From: Nitrospinaceae bacterium
Lineage (GTDB): Bacteria > Nitrospinota > Nitrospinia > Nitrospinales > Nitrospinaceae
Assembly: GCA_028278405.1 (NCBI GenBank)
Contig: JANQEK010000003.1
Span: 1 to 64,000, forward strand
Reading direction: 5' to 3'
DNA length: 64,000 bases
Of this stretch, positions 56,412 through 64,000 are shown piece after piece (positions within the stretch are counted from its first letter, which is position 1; every line of letters begins with the position of its first letter). Under the pieces are notes generated by a model that did no database searches, was not told the DNA's origin, and saw only the letters and a list, made by a program, of their open reading frames with translations. The translations under genes were made by a program, and so were the position numbers.

Positions 56412-56452
56412 CAACGGGAAGTTGGGGATAGCCCGCTTCCCGTTGTTATTAT
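56412..56452 (+). terminator. Terminator hairpin
   Basis: CAACGGGAAG (56412-56421) and CTTCCCGTTG (56436-56445) form a perfect 10-base stem. The loop may hold an inner GGG/CCC pair. TTATTATT follows, so this likely ends the small TPR gene. Confidence 0.75.
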
Positions 56453-56535
56453 TGACATCAGGTATTATTATCTAACTAATTGAAAACATTGAATTTATTT
56501 AATTGTAGAGATGGTGGGCGGCCTTCTTCCGGCTG

Positions 56536-56544
56536 TGCTATAAT
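56536..56544 (+). promoter_or_regulatory. Candidate extended -10 promoter of tatA
   Basis: TGCTATAAT (56536-56544) is an extended -10 element with a perfect TATAAT. It places the transcript start about 40 bases before tatA. No good -35 element is seen. Confidence 0.5.
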
Positions 56545-56589
56545 GTCTTCGAATTTTCCACCGTATTAACACCGCATGGAGATAGAACT

Positions 56590-57165
56590 ATGATGGGCAT
56601 CGGTTTTCCTGAGTTAATGGTCATATTAGTCATTATCATGATCATTTTCGGCGCCGGCAAACTCCCGGAAATCGGGAACGCCTTTGGCCGCAGCATCAAA
56701 AACTTTAAAACCTCCATGAAAGAAGCCGAAGAGGAATCGTCGGAGCAAGTGGCAAAAGCGGAGGAAACCGATTCCAACGAGCTTCCTGGTCCTGAAGAGT
56801 CTGCCACCAGTTCTGAAGAAGAGGTTGCCGCTCAACTGGGAGGATCCCACCCCAAGGCCGCGTCTTCCAGTCAGGCAACGGCTCAATCAACGACTACCCC
56901 CAGCTCTTCCAAGCCAGCCGCACAGCAACCGGCGGCACAGGCCAAAACCGCTCAAGGCAAACCCAAAGCCAAAGGAGATAAGCCAAAGAGCGAGGAAGAA
57001 AAAATGATCGAAGACGCCATCAAGGAATTAAAGGATAAGCGTATTGGTACCATCAGAACACCGCACGACGGATTGGTTCAGCAGGGTGACGTGTTCACCG
57101 AATCGGTAAAGCGCAATCCCTGGGGGAGCAAGCGGGATCGCGGGGTGCGCCGTGACGTTATCTGA
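56590..57165 (+). CDS. tatA: TatA-type twin-arginine translocase subunit with long tail
   Basis: Residues 1-60 have the TatA layout: a short membrane helix after GFPELMVIL, the hinge [10 protein letters not shown] and an amphipathic helix ([15 protein letters not shown]). TatA usually ends near residue 90, but this one goes on to 191 with an acidic, Ala/Gln/Pro-rich linker and a basic, more conserved-looking C-terminus ([15 protein letters not shown]). TatA forms the export pore for folded proteins such as the molybdoenzyme at 6-7 kb. TatC is not in the window. GGAGA lies before the ATG. Confidence 0.9.
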   Translation: MMGIGFPELMVILVIIMIIFGAGKLPEIGNAFGRSIKNFKTSMKEAEEESSEQVAKAEETDSNELPGPEESATSSEEEVAAQLGGSHPKAASSSQATAQSTTTPSSSKPAAQQPAAQAKTAQGKPKAKGDKPKSEEEKMIEDAIKELKDKRIGTIRTPHDGLVQQGDVFTESVKRNPWGSKRDRGVRRDVI

Positions 57166-57200
57166 TTAAAAACTTCGTATTTTCCTCTCTCAGATGTTTC

Positions 57201-58205
57201 TCAGGTGTCCTCGGACTCCAGCGGCACTCCGGAAGGCTTGAAATTCGATTTCCACCCCAACAGCAACCCTAAAGCGATCCAGACCAGTTCGCGAATACGT
57301 CGCACGAAAGACACTGCCAGGCCCAATGGACCGGCCATGCCCATCGAAGTGAAAATAACGATCAATCCCCCTTCCTGCGCGCCCAGGCTGAGCGGTATAA
57401 AAAAGCTCCCGGCACGAACAAACTGCAACAGGGACTCAATGATCCACAGTTCCTTGAAGCCTACCGGTATCCCGAGAAAATAGAGAGTAAGGTAAAGTTC
57501 CACCACACCCGCCACCCATCCAAGGAAGGCGAAAGCGATTGACTTTAGAAATAATCCGCGGTGCTTGCGGTAGTAGCCGGACATCATACCGCATAGTGCG
57601 ACGAGGTGTTCCAGAGAAGGCCGCGGATTCTTAGCGGGAAACAGTCGGTTGAAACCATGAACCATCCGGCTGAGAGTGCCGGTTACCTGAAACAGAAAAA
57701 ACAGAAATATCAGGACGGAAAAGGTGATCAATCCAGTCAGGCTGGAAATCTTAAAGGCTTGGGAAATGTCATTGTCCATGAACAGGAACACGATTCCCGG
57801 GATCATGAACAGAATCAGCGATACGGTTAAGGTGGTCCGTGCCACCACCTGTGACGCGGCTCCCTGTTTATAAGTCAGTCCATATTTTTCATTGAGTAAA
57901 AAAGCTTTTGCCGGTTCACCGCCCATGTTTCCCAAAGGGGTGATGGCGTTGAAAGTTTCTCCTATGGTCCTGATACGCCAAATGACAAAGGGGTGAATCC
58001 TTTCGGCTTCTTCAGGTTTGAAGGCGTATTTCCATGAAAGGGCATCGAACCAAGCCACAAACCCATAGGCCAGGATGATGACCAGCAGTCCTGGACCCAT
58101 CTCCATGATCAAAGCATTGACCTGTGAGAGATCAACTTTGCGCAAGGCCCAAATAAACAGCAGCAGGCCGAAAAGCAGAAATAGGGGTTTTAGAAATCGA
58201 GCCAT
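57201..58205 (-). CDS. Flippase-like membrane protein (UPF0104/AglD2 family)
   Basis: The 334-residue protein has six to eight hydrophobic helices and the family pattern NAITPLGNMGGEPAKA (about residues 88-103) with a later SLGAQEGG motif. This family includes lysylphosphatidylglycerol synthase transmembrane domains and putative lipid flippases. The soluble catalytic domain of MprF is absent. It lies 102 bases downstream of nuoD on the same strand. Confidence 0.88.
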   Translation of the reverse strand: MARFLKPLFLLFGLLLFIWALRKVDLSQVNALIMEMGPGLLVIILAYGFVAWFDALSWKYAFKPEEAERIHPFVIWRIRTIGETFNAITPLGNMGGEPAKAFLLNEKYGLTYKQGAASQVVARTTLTVSLILFMIPGIVFLFMDNDISQAFKISSLTGLITFSVLIFLFFLFQVTGTLSRMVHGFNRLFPAKNPRPSLEHLVALCGMMSGYYRKHRGLFLKSIAFAFLGWVAGVVELYLTLYFLGIPVGFKELWIIESLLQFVRAGSFFIPLSLGAQEGGLIVIFTSMGMAGPLGLAVSFVRRIRELVWIALGLLLGWKSNFKPSGVPLESEDT

Positions 58206-58307
58206 GGAATATCAGTATAAGGGATAGAAATACTTTGGGAAAGGAAGGGAGTTTTCCCGGGCATCAATTGAGACTGAAGAATCCTGAAAGCAACGTATTG
58301 ACGAATG

Positions 58308-59498
58308 CTAGCGGTCGCACTCTCCGCCGATCATATTGATCATGTCGAAAGTCGGAATGATGTCTGCCAGCATGGCGCCCTGGACGATTTCCTCCACGCC
58401 TGCGGTCATGGTGAAGCAGGGAGGACGCACCCGGCATTTGTATGGTCGGCCGCTGCCGTCGCTGACGATATAAAAGCCCAGTTCTCCGTTGGCCGCCTCG
58501 GTGGCCATATACACTTCGCCGACCGGCGGTTTCAACCCCTCGATAGTCATCTTGAAATGGGCGATCATTTCCTCCATTTTCGAATAAACATCCTGCTTGG
58601 AGGGTTGACGCATGTAGGGGTTGTCAACGTTAATGGGGCCGTCCGGCATTTCCTTCATGGCCTGCTTGATGATTTTGAAGCTTTGCTTGATTTCTTCCAT
58701 GCGCACCAGATAGCGATCGAAATTGTCGCCCACGGTCCCCAGCGGGATGTCGAAATCGAAGCGGTCATAAAGCATGTAAGGCTGGGCTTTCCGGACATCG
58801 TAATTCACTCCGCACGCCCGGAGGCAGGGGCCGGTGAACCCGAAGGACAAAGCGCTTTCAGTGGAAATCGTTCCCGTGTCCCGCATGCGGTCCAGAAAGA
58901 TCCGGTTTTTGGTTAGCAGTTTGTCGACATCATCGTACAGGCTGTCCAGTTTCGGATAGGCTGCCTGCAATTTTTCATCAAAGTCGGGGGGCAGGTCGCA
59001 CATCAGTCCGCCGATCCGGACATAATTGGACGTGAGGCGTGCGCCGCAAACCATTTCCAGAAAATCCCAGATAATTTCGCGGGTTTCTACAAAATAGATA
59101 AACGCGGTTAGAGCTCCCAGTTCCAGAGCCGCTGCAGCGATGTTGGTGTAATGGTCGGCGATGCGGGACAATTCATTCATCACCACGCGAATGTACTGGC
59201 ACCGGTCGGTGCATTCGATTCCGAGAAGTTTTTCTACGGCCAGCGCATACCCGATATTGTTCATGATGGCTGAACAGTAATTGAGCCGGTCGGTGTAGGG
59301 AAACACATTGGTGTAGGTGACGCTTTCGCACATTTTCTCAAAACCGCGGTGCAAATAACCCACGTCGATGACACAGTCCACCACTGTTTCGCCGTCCAGG
59401 GTCAACAGGAATTTAACGGTTCCATGCGTCGCCGGGTGCGAGGGTCCCATATTCAGGACCATATGCTCGGTATGCAGATTTTCTTTCAGATCAGACAT
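58308..59498 (-). CDS. nuoD: NADH-quinone oxidoreductase subunit D
   Basis: The 396-residue subunit forms the quinone site with NuoB in the peripheral arm. The MGPSHPATHG motif at the N-terminus (about residues 17-26) holds the quinone-contacting His, and the C-terminus ends DMINMIGGECDR, as usual. It is a stand-alone NuoD with no NuoC fusion, and no nuoC lies nearby. It follows nuoG by 43 bases. Confidence 0.95.
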   Translation of the reverse strand: MSDLKENLHTEHMVLNMGPSHPATHGTVKFLLTLDGETVVDCVIDVGYLHRGFEKMCESVTYTNVFPYTDRLNYCSAIMNNIGYALAVEKLLGIECTDRCQYIRVVMNELSRIADHYTNIAAAALELGALTAFIYFVETREIIWDFLEMVCGARLTSNYVRIGGLMCDLPPDFDEKLQAAYPKLDSLYDDVDKLLTKNRIFLDRMRDTGTISTESALSFGFTGPCLRACGVNYDVRKAQPYMLYDRFDFDIPLGTVGDNFDRYLVRMEEIKQSFKIIKQAMKEMPDGPINVDNPYMRQPSKQDVYSKMEEMIAHFKMTIEGLKPPVGEVYMATEAANGELGFYIVSDGSGRPYKCRVRPPCFTMTAGVEEIVQGAMLADIIPTFDMINMIGGECDR

Positions 59499-59541
59499 GA
59501 TTATGCTCGTGTTCTATCTTTAGTAAACGACAGACTGGCCG

Positions 59542-62118
59542 TCAATCCTGTTTGTTAATACGGACGGGAATAAGGCCCTGGTGTCCGTTTCTCAGTTTGT
59601 TGACCGGAACATCCACCCAGTTTTTAGGCACATACACGATGCCGGGAGTCGTGCGGTCGGTAACCGTCACCGGGACATCCAGAAAGTCTGTTTCGGATTG
59701 AATCCGGATCCGGTCACCGGAGTTGATATTCATTGCCTGGGAATCCTCATAGCTGATTTCCGCTACACAATCGGGTCCGATATCGACGAGAGCTTTTGCA
59801 TAATGCGAATAACTCCCAATATGAAACATGTGATTGTTGGTGATCAGTTTCATCGGATAGTCCTGTGAGGGAGTTTCAGCAGTCCCTTCATCACCTATGG
59901 CAAACTCAGGTTGGCTTCCCGATTCCGTTGGAATCCATTGCGCCGATTTTTTCCCGGGAAAGGTTCCCTTATAACTGGGAGCCACGGTTTCGATTTCCTT
60001 TTGAACTTCCCTTACGGAAGAATGCGTGAACGGTTTGTTTAAAGCCTGAGCCAGATCGCTGAACACTTCGAAATCCGGACGCGCTTGTCCTTCAGGAAGA
60101 ACTGCAGGTGCCACCCGTTGTACGTGACGCGACATGTTTGTGAAAGTACCTTCCTTTTCAGCATAGGAGCAGGTGGGTAAAACAATGTCAGCCATACGTG
60201 CCGTTTCCGTCATGTATATATCCTGAACTACAAGAAAAGGTACCGTTTGGAGCCCATCCTTTACTTTGGAGGCCTGGCTGCTGGAATGACACGGGTCTTC
60301 GCCGGCGATCCATAGCATTTTGATCGTGCCCTGGGAACAATTCTTCCAAAGGTCCGCCACCATATTCGGTTGATTCAGGTTTTGCGGCTGGTATCCGGGA
60401 AGAGTCTCCGGAACCATTCCCATATCGTTGACCCCCTGCGAGTTGCAGTGTTCCCGTGGCGGGTAGATGTTGATGCTGCCTTCACCGCCATATTGGAGAA
60501 GTAAGCTGAGGTTGAGCAAGGCATTGAGAATGGCTTCTCCCTGACCGGTATCCAAAATATCGTTGCCAATCAAAATAAACCGGTCGGCGTTTTGCCCCAA
60601 TCGCTCGGCGGCTTGAACCAGTGTGGCATCGCTTACTCCAGTGACTTCTTCGGTATAAGAGCTCGTATATTTGGACAAAGACTGCACCAAGGCATCGTAG
60701 TTGGGAATCGTTTGCCTGGTTTTTGCGGAATCGATGAGATTGTTGTCGATAAGGATCCGGCTGATCCGATTAACCACGGCGGCGTCGGATTCCGGTTTGT
60801 ATGTCATCCGCACTTCCGTCCGGGACTCATGCCGGAATTCCACGTTTCTGGGGTTGGCGATCAAAATATCCGTACCCGCGAAAATAGCGCCTTTTCGAAT
60901 GGAATTGCCCGCCACAGGATACTCGGAGGGAATATCCGTGTTGAACATCAGAACGACATCGGCTTCTGCCAACTCGGTGATGGGTTTGGAGACGATTCCG
61001 CCTTCAAAGCATTTTTGCTGGAAAGCATTGACGTAAGGGGCGCGCACATGATTCAGATTGGTGACCTGATTGGAACCAATCACTTCCCGAAACAGTTTTT
61101 GAAGCAGGTAATTTTCTTCGTTGGTCAGGATTTCTCCGCCGATAGCTGCCACGCTTTCAGGTCCGCTTCGATTCACGGTTGCCGTAATTCGCTCCGCGAT
61201 GGTCTGTATCGCTTCGTCCCAGCCGATTTCCTTGAATTCTCCACCGACGTTCATCAACGGAGTCTGAATACGGTTTTCGTTCTGCACCATGCCGTGGCCA
61301 AATCGTCCCTTGGCGCACAGATTGCCCTCGTTGATTCCGACATCAAAGGTTTCGTCCCCTTCGATACGGATCAGTTTTCCCTTTTTGGTTTCCAGCTTGA
61401 CCGTACAGCCCCATGAGCAGAAATTACAGGTGGTCTCTGTATTGGTGAACATGGAAGCCAGGCCTCTCGCTTCGGAGGTCAAGTCCATCAAGGCGCCGGT
61501 GGGGCAGATGGTGATGCATTGTCCACAGAATTCGCAGTCCAGCGGCTCCTCGTTAGCGGTGCCGATGGTGATTTTATAACCGCGTTTGTGATAATCGAGT
61601 GCCTGCACGCCCTGGGTTTCATCGCAGATACGCACGCACATTCCACACATGATGCATCGATTGAGATAAAACTCGATGATGGGATTGGTTTTGATGCTCG
61701 GTTCGTTCCGCCGCTGGATTTCAAAACGCCCGTTGTACAGGTTCAAGGCATCCGTATTGTCTTGCAGAGGGCAAACCCCCGATTTGTCGCAGATCGGACA
61801 ATCCAGCGGGTGTTCGACCAACAGCATTTCCAAACAGGCTTTGTTGTAGCGGTCGGTTTCTTCGGTATCGGTCCTTACGGCCATTCCTTCTGAGATCGGA
61901 TGGGTACAGGAATATACCAGCTCCTTTTTACCGTCGACTACGGTTTCCACCATGCAGGTGCGGCAGGCGGCGAAAGGTTTAAGTTTCGGGCTGGAACACA
62001 AATTGGTTATAAAGACGTCTTCACGCTTGGCGGCGTCCAGAATCACCGTTCCCTCGGGAGCGGAGATGGGTTCTCCATTCAGAGTAAAATTGATCGTTTT
62101 TTTGACAACGGTGCTCAT
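59542..62118 (-). CDS. nuoG: NADH-quinone oxidoreductase subunit G, FDH-type
   Basis: The 858-residue protein carries in order a 2Fe-2S site (Cys41, 52, 55, 71), a His-ligated 4Fe-4S site (His103, Cys107, 110, 116), two ferredoxin-type 4Fe-4S motifs (Cys155/158/161/165 and Cys195/198/201/205), and the N7-type site (Cys231, 234, 238, 268) leading into a molybdopterin-fold domain. The two ferredoxin motifs match formate dehydrogenase and hydrogenase subunits more than E. coli NuoG. The Cys/Sec expected at a formate site is not seen near LNHVRAPYV. It likely moves electrons within complex I or a related enzyme. Confidence 0.9.
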   Translation of the reverse strand: MSTVVKKTINFTLNGEPISAPEGTVILDAAKREDVFITNLCSSPKLKPFAACRTCMVETVVDGKKELVYSCTHPISEGMAVRTDTEETDRYNKACLEMLLVEHPLDCPICDKSGVCPLQDNTDALNLYNGRFEIQRRNEPSIKTNPIIEFYLNRCIMCGMCVRICDETQGVQALDYHKRGYKITIGTANEEPLDCEFCGQCITICPTGALMDLTSEARGLASMFTNTETTCNFCSWGCTVKLETKKGKLIRIEGDETFDVGINEGNLCAKGRFGHGMVQNENRIQTPLMNVGGEFKEIGWDEAIQTIAERITATVNRSGPESVAAIGGEILTNEENYLLQKLFREVIGSNQVTNLNHVRAPYVNAFQQKCFEGGIVSKPITELAEADVVLMFNTDIPSEYPVAGNSIRKGAIFAGTDILIANPRNVEFRHESRTEVRMTYKPESDAAVVNRISRILIDNNLIDSAKTRQTIPNYDALVQSLSKYTSSYTEEVTGVSDATLVQAAERLGQNADRFILIGNDILDTGQGEAILNALLNLSLLLQYGGEGSINIYPPREHCNSQGVNDMGMVPETLPGYQPQNLNQPNMVADLWKNCSQGTIKMLWIAGEDPCHSSSQASKVKDGLQTVPFLVVQDIYMTETARMADIVLPTCSYAEKEGTFTNMSRHVQRVAPAVLPEGQARPDFEVFSDLAQALNKPFTHSSVREVQKEIETVAPSYKGTFPGKKSAQWIPTESGSQPEFAIGDEGTAETPSQDYPMKLITNNHMFHIGSYSHYAKALVDIGPDCVAEISYEDSQAMNINSGDRIRIQSETDFLDVPVTVTDRTTPGIVYVPKNWVDVPVNKLRNGHQGLIPVRINKQD

Positions 62119-62150
62119 AACAGCTATGGGCTCCTAGTTTCTATTCACAA

Positions 62151-62678
62151 TTAAAGGGTGTAGTTGTTGCAGATTTCGATGGTTTTTTCTGGATCGATGG
62201 TGCCGTACGTATCTTCTCCGATGATGGCCATGGGAGCAGCGCCGCAGTTTCCCAGACAGGAAGCAAATTCCAAAGTGAACAACTTGGTTTCATCAGTTTC
62301 TCCCTGGCCGATATTGTATTTTTCCTTCATTTTCTCGGCGATGATGGGCGCTCCCTTAACGAAGCACGCGGTGCCGTAACACAGTTTGTATATATATTTT
62401 CCGGGCTCGGTGACGCGGAATTGATGATAGAAAGAGATCACGCCATAAATTTCAGCGCGAGTGATTTTTAATTCGGACATGAGGAGGTTGATGACGTCTT
62501 CAGGAAGATAGCGAAACTCATCCTGGAGTTTCGACATCATGGGAATCAAGTATCGCCGGGATCGGCTGGGGAAACTGTCCAGAATCTTGCAAACCGTGTC
62601 CATACAGATCTTTTTTTCTTCCGGAGCGGTTTCGGTCGCCGTTTCTTCAGGTGTATTTCCGTTATCTGGAGTGTCCAT
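62151..62678 (-). CDS. nuoE: NADH-quinone oxidoreductase subunit E
   Basis: The 175-residue subunit has the thioredoxin-like fold with a 2Fe-2S site of four cysteines: Cys100 and 105 (CYGTAC) and Cys141 and 145 (CLGNC). In complex I it sits beside NuoF at the NADH site. No nuoF follows; nuoG starts 32 bases downstream instead. A promoter matching the consensus lies about 110 bases upstream. Confidence 0.94.
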   Translation of the reverse strand: MDTPDNGNTPEETATETAPEEKKICMDTVCKILDSFPSRSRRYLIPMMSKLQDEFRYLPEDVINLLMSELKITRAEIYGVISFYHQFRVTEPGKYIYKLCYGTACFVKGAPIIAEKMKEKYNIGQGETDETKLFTLEFASCLGNCGAAPMAIIGEDTYGTIDPEKTIEICNNYTL

Positions 62679-63024
62679 AAATAGATTCCAAAATAGGGGT
62701 TGCCGGGTATCGGAAGCTTGCTAAGACTCCCAATTTTACAAGGATATTCGCGATCCAACTATATCAAACCCAAAACGAAATCCGAAGTATATAGGGGGGG
62801 TCCGGCGACTGTCAACTAAATATATGGCTGAAAACAGGGCGCTGAAATCACTCGTTTTTTGCAGAAAAATCCGGTTAACCGTCAATTTTTGAAGGTCTTT
62901 TTCAGGGTTGGATTTTAGAGAAATTGGGGTCTGGGGAGGGTTGTGGAAGGCTTTAATGGACCCGGTTCGAAACAATGCGAGGTTGAAAAAAATCAGTAGG
63001 TTACCTTGTTGAATGGGTGAGGAA
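62679..63024. other. Intergenic region between the TPR gene and nuoE
   Basis: About 346 bases with no gene. The left half holds the nuoE promoter. The right half (62816-63024) is AT-rich in places and shows no hairpin terminator for the downstream end of the TPR gene. Confidence 0.4.
62786..62815 (-). promoter_or_regulatory. Candidate promoter of the nuoE-G-D cluster
   Basis: On the minus strand, TTGACA (62815-62810) and TATACT (62791-62786) are separated by 18 bases. An overlapping TATATA gives a 16-base spacer. The spacer contains a run of seven C. The predicted transcript start is about 100 bases before nuoE. Confidence 0.6.
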
Positions 63025-64000
63025 TCACTCTTCCAATATAGGGACGGGTACGGAAGGGGATGGTGTGACGGAGACGGGTACAGGGTCTTTGCCTTTCATT
63101 TTGGCCTGGAGGCGGTTCAATTTGAACCGGGCGCCCATGTGGCCGGGATTGAGGCGCAGGGCTTCTTGATAGGATTGGACAGCCAGCGGCAAACGCCCCA
63201 GTCCCTGATAGGCCCATCCTAAAGCGTAGTGGGATTCCGGGTTTTTGGGATTCCGGGCAAGGGCTTTGTTGAGGATGTCCATTGCTTCGTAATACCGTTT
63301 TTCCTCTGCCAGAGCCCAGGCCAGGCTGAGAAGGATACGATCTCCTTTGTGAGGAATTTTCAAAGCGGACTGGAATATTTTAATCGCTTCTTTGTGTCTT
63401 CCCATCAATTCCAACAGCATGCCCAGGCGATATCGGGCTTTCAGGAAACTGGGATGAAGATTGATCGCTTTGACATAGGCGTTGAGCGCCGTTTGGTGAC
63501 GTCCCACGGTGGTGTTGACTTTTCCCAGCTCGTAATAAATTTGAGCGTTGTTGGGAGAGAGTTGCAAAACCTTGTGGTAGGTTGCGATGGCATCATCATA
63601 TCGTTTTAGCTTTAGGTAAATGGTTCCCAGATGGATCCAGATTTTTTGATTGTCCGGCTCCACTTCCAACGCTTTCTTGTATGGGGCAATCGCTTCCTGA
63701 TGCTGGCCCAGTCTCAGATAGTTTTCTGCCATCAATGTATACAGATTGATATTGCTGTTTTCCCGCTGGACCACTTTCTTGAGGTAAAACAAAGCGTGCT
63801 TGGGTTGATGCAATTGTGTGTAAGTGATCCCCAGACCGAGTTCGGCTTCGGTGAGTTCCGGGTTCAGAGACAATGCTTTGAGATAGGATGGGGCTGCTTT
63901 CTTGTAATTTCCCGATTTTTGATAAGCCTCACCCAGATAAAAGTAAGCTTGCGCGACTTTGGGACTCAGGCGCAAAGACTCATTGAGTGCGGGAATCGCT
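63025..64000 (-). CDS. TPR-repeat protein (N-terminus beyond window)
   Basis: The frame stays open to the right edge, so the start lies outside. The visible 325 residues are about nine tandem 34-residue TPR units (for example YYELGKVNTTVGRHQTALNAYVKAINLHP), then a short Pro/Ser/Val-rich end. The repeats are regular, like OGT-type TPR arrays. Such proteins act as scaffolds. No enzymatic domain is visible in this part. Confidence 0.88.
   Translation of the reverse strand, partial: AIPALNESLRLSPKVAQAYFYLGEAYQKSGNYKKAAPSYLKALSLNPELTEAELGLGITYTQLHQPKHALFYLKKVVQRENSNINLYTLMAENYLRLGQHQEAIAPYKKALEVEPDNQKIWIHLGTIYLKLKRYDDAIATYHKVLQLSPNNAQIYYELGKVNTTVGRHQTALNAYVKAINLHPSFLKARYRLGMLLELMGRHKEAIKIFQSALKIPHKGDRILLSLAWALAEEKRYYEAMDILNKALARNPKNPESHYALGWAYQGLGRLPLAVQSYQEALRLNPGHMGARFKLNRLQAKMKGKDPVPVSVTPSPSVPVPILEE

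Noticed and set aside
60592-61416. 274-residue open frame opposite nuoG
   Set aside because: Antisense to the cysteine-rich and molybdopterin regions of nuoG; no domain.

Overview
The window is a gene-dense stretch of a free-living Gram-negative-type bacterial chromosome with roughly balanced GC. Outer-envelope traits are visible: lipobox lipoproteins, two class A penicillin-binding proteins, a SPOR-domain protein, Tat export and a periplasmic HtrA protease. Energy metabolism is respiratory, with a complete F1Fo ATP synthase operon, part of a NADH:quinone oxidoreductase (complex I) cluster, and a sulfite dehydrogenase-like molybdoenzyme with a small cytochrome c. The gene mix (TatD fused to a radical SAM domain, FDH-type NuoG, many TPR proteins) suggests Nitrospinota or a deltaproteobacterium-like lineage, but nothing in the sequence settles the taxon. 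I see no rRNA or tRNA gene, CRISPR array, insertion sequence, integrase or prophage gene.

Layout. 1-5.6 kb: the tail of a membrane protein, a lipoprotein, a membrane protein, an NmrA-type oxidoreductase, a periplasmic HtrA protease and a small coiled-coil protein. 5.6-13 kb, minus strand: holB-ricT-metG-tatD in the order also known from Firmicutes, continuing into a DUF423 gene and a SorAB/SoxCD-like molybdoenzyme plus cytochrome c. 13.3-20.5 kb, plus strand: an odd dicluster ferredoxin, then atpZ-B-E-F-H-A-G-D-C. 20.5-27.8 kb, minus strand: a CBS-domain protein, an AT-rich secreted NTR/helical-repeat protein, uvrA and a long ubiD. 28-34.4 kb: an orphan oppBC-type permease pair, small hypotheticals, a DUF1566 protein, a DnaJ-like protein with half a zinc finger, birA and a DUF2062 protein.

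34.5-52.2 kb is an almost unbroken plus-strand run. It holds a 48-residue lipoprotein, a TPR-like/radical SAM pair, a 59-residue protein and hemB behind a structured leader. Next come an envelope operon (HTH regulator, membrane protein, class A PBP, SPOR protein), a sugar-phosphate block (pgi-tal-glk), argG, an orphan sigma-54 response regulator and an LpoA-like TPR/periplasmic-binding protein. The last gene overlaps tail-to-tail with a second class A PBP (PBP1A type) at 52.2-54.7 kb.

54.8-64 kb holds a DUF5069 protein, a leucine-rich-repeat protein, a periplasmic TPR protein, a TatA with a very long tail, a flippase-like membrane protein, nuoE-nuoG-nuoD without nuoF or nuoC, and a TPR protein cut by the right edge.

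The most notable points are the partial complex I cluster with an FDH-type NuoG, the PBP/activator-like gene pair sharing four bases at their 3' ends, the radical SAM genes (one fused to TatD, one with a DUF512-like tail), the mixed metal site of HemB, and the HTH-PBP-SPOR operon with successive TTG starts. None is a clearly new mobile or defence system.
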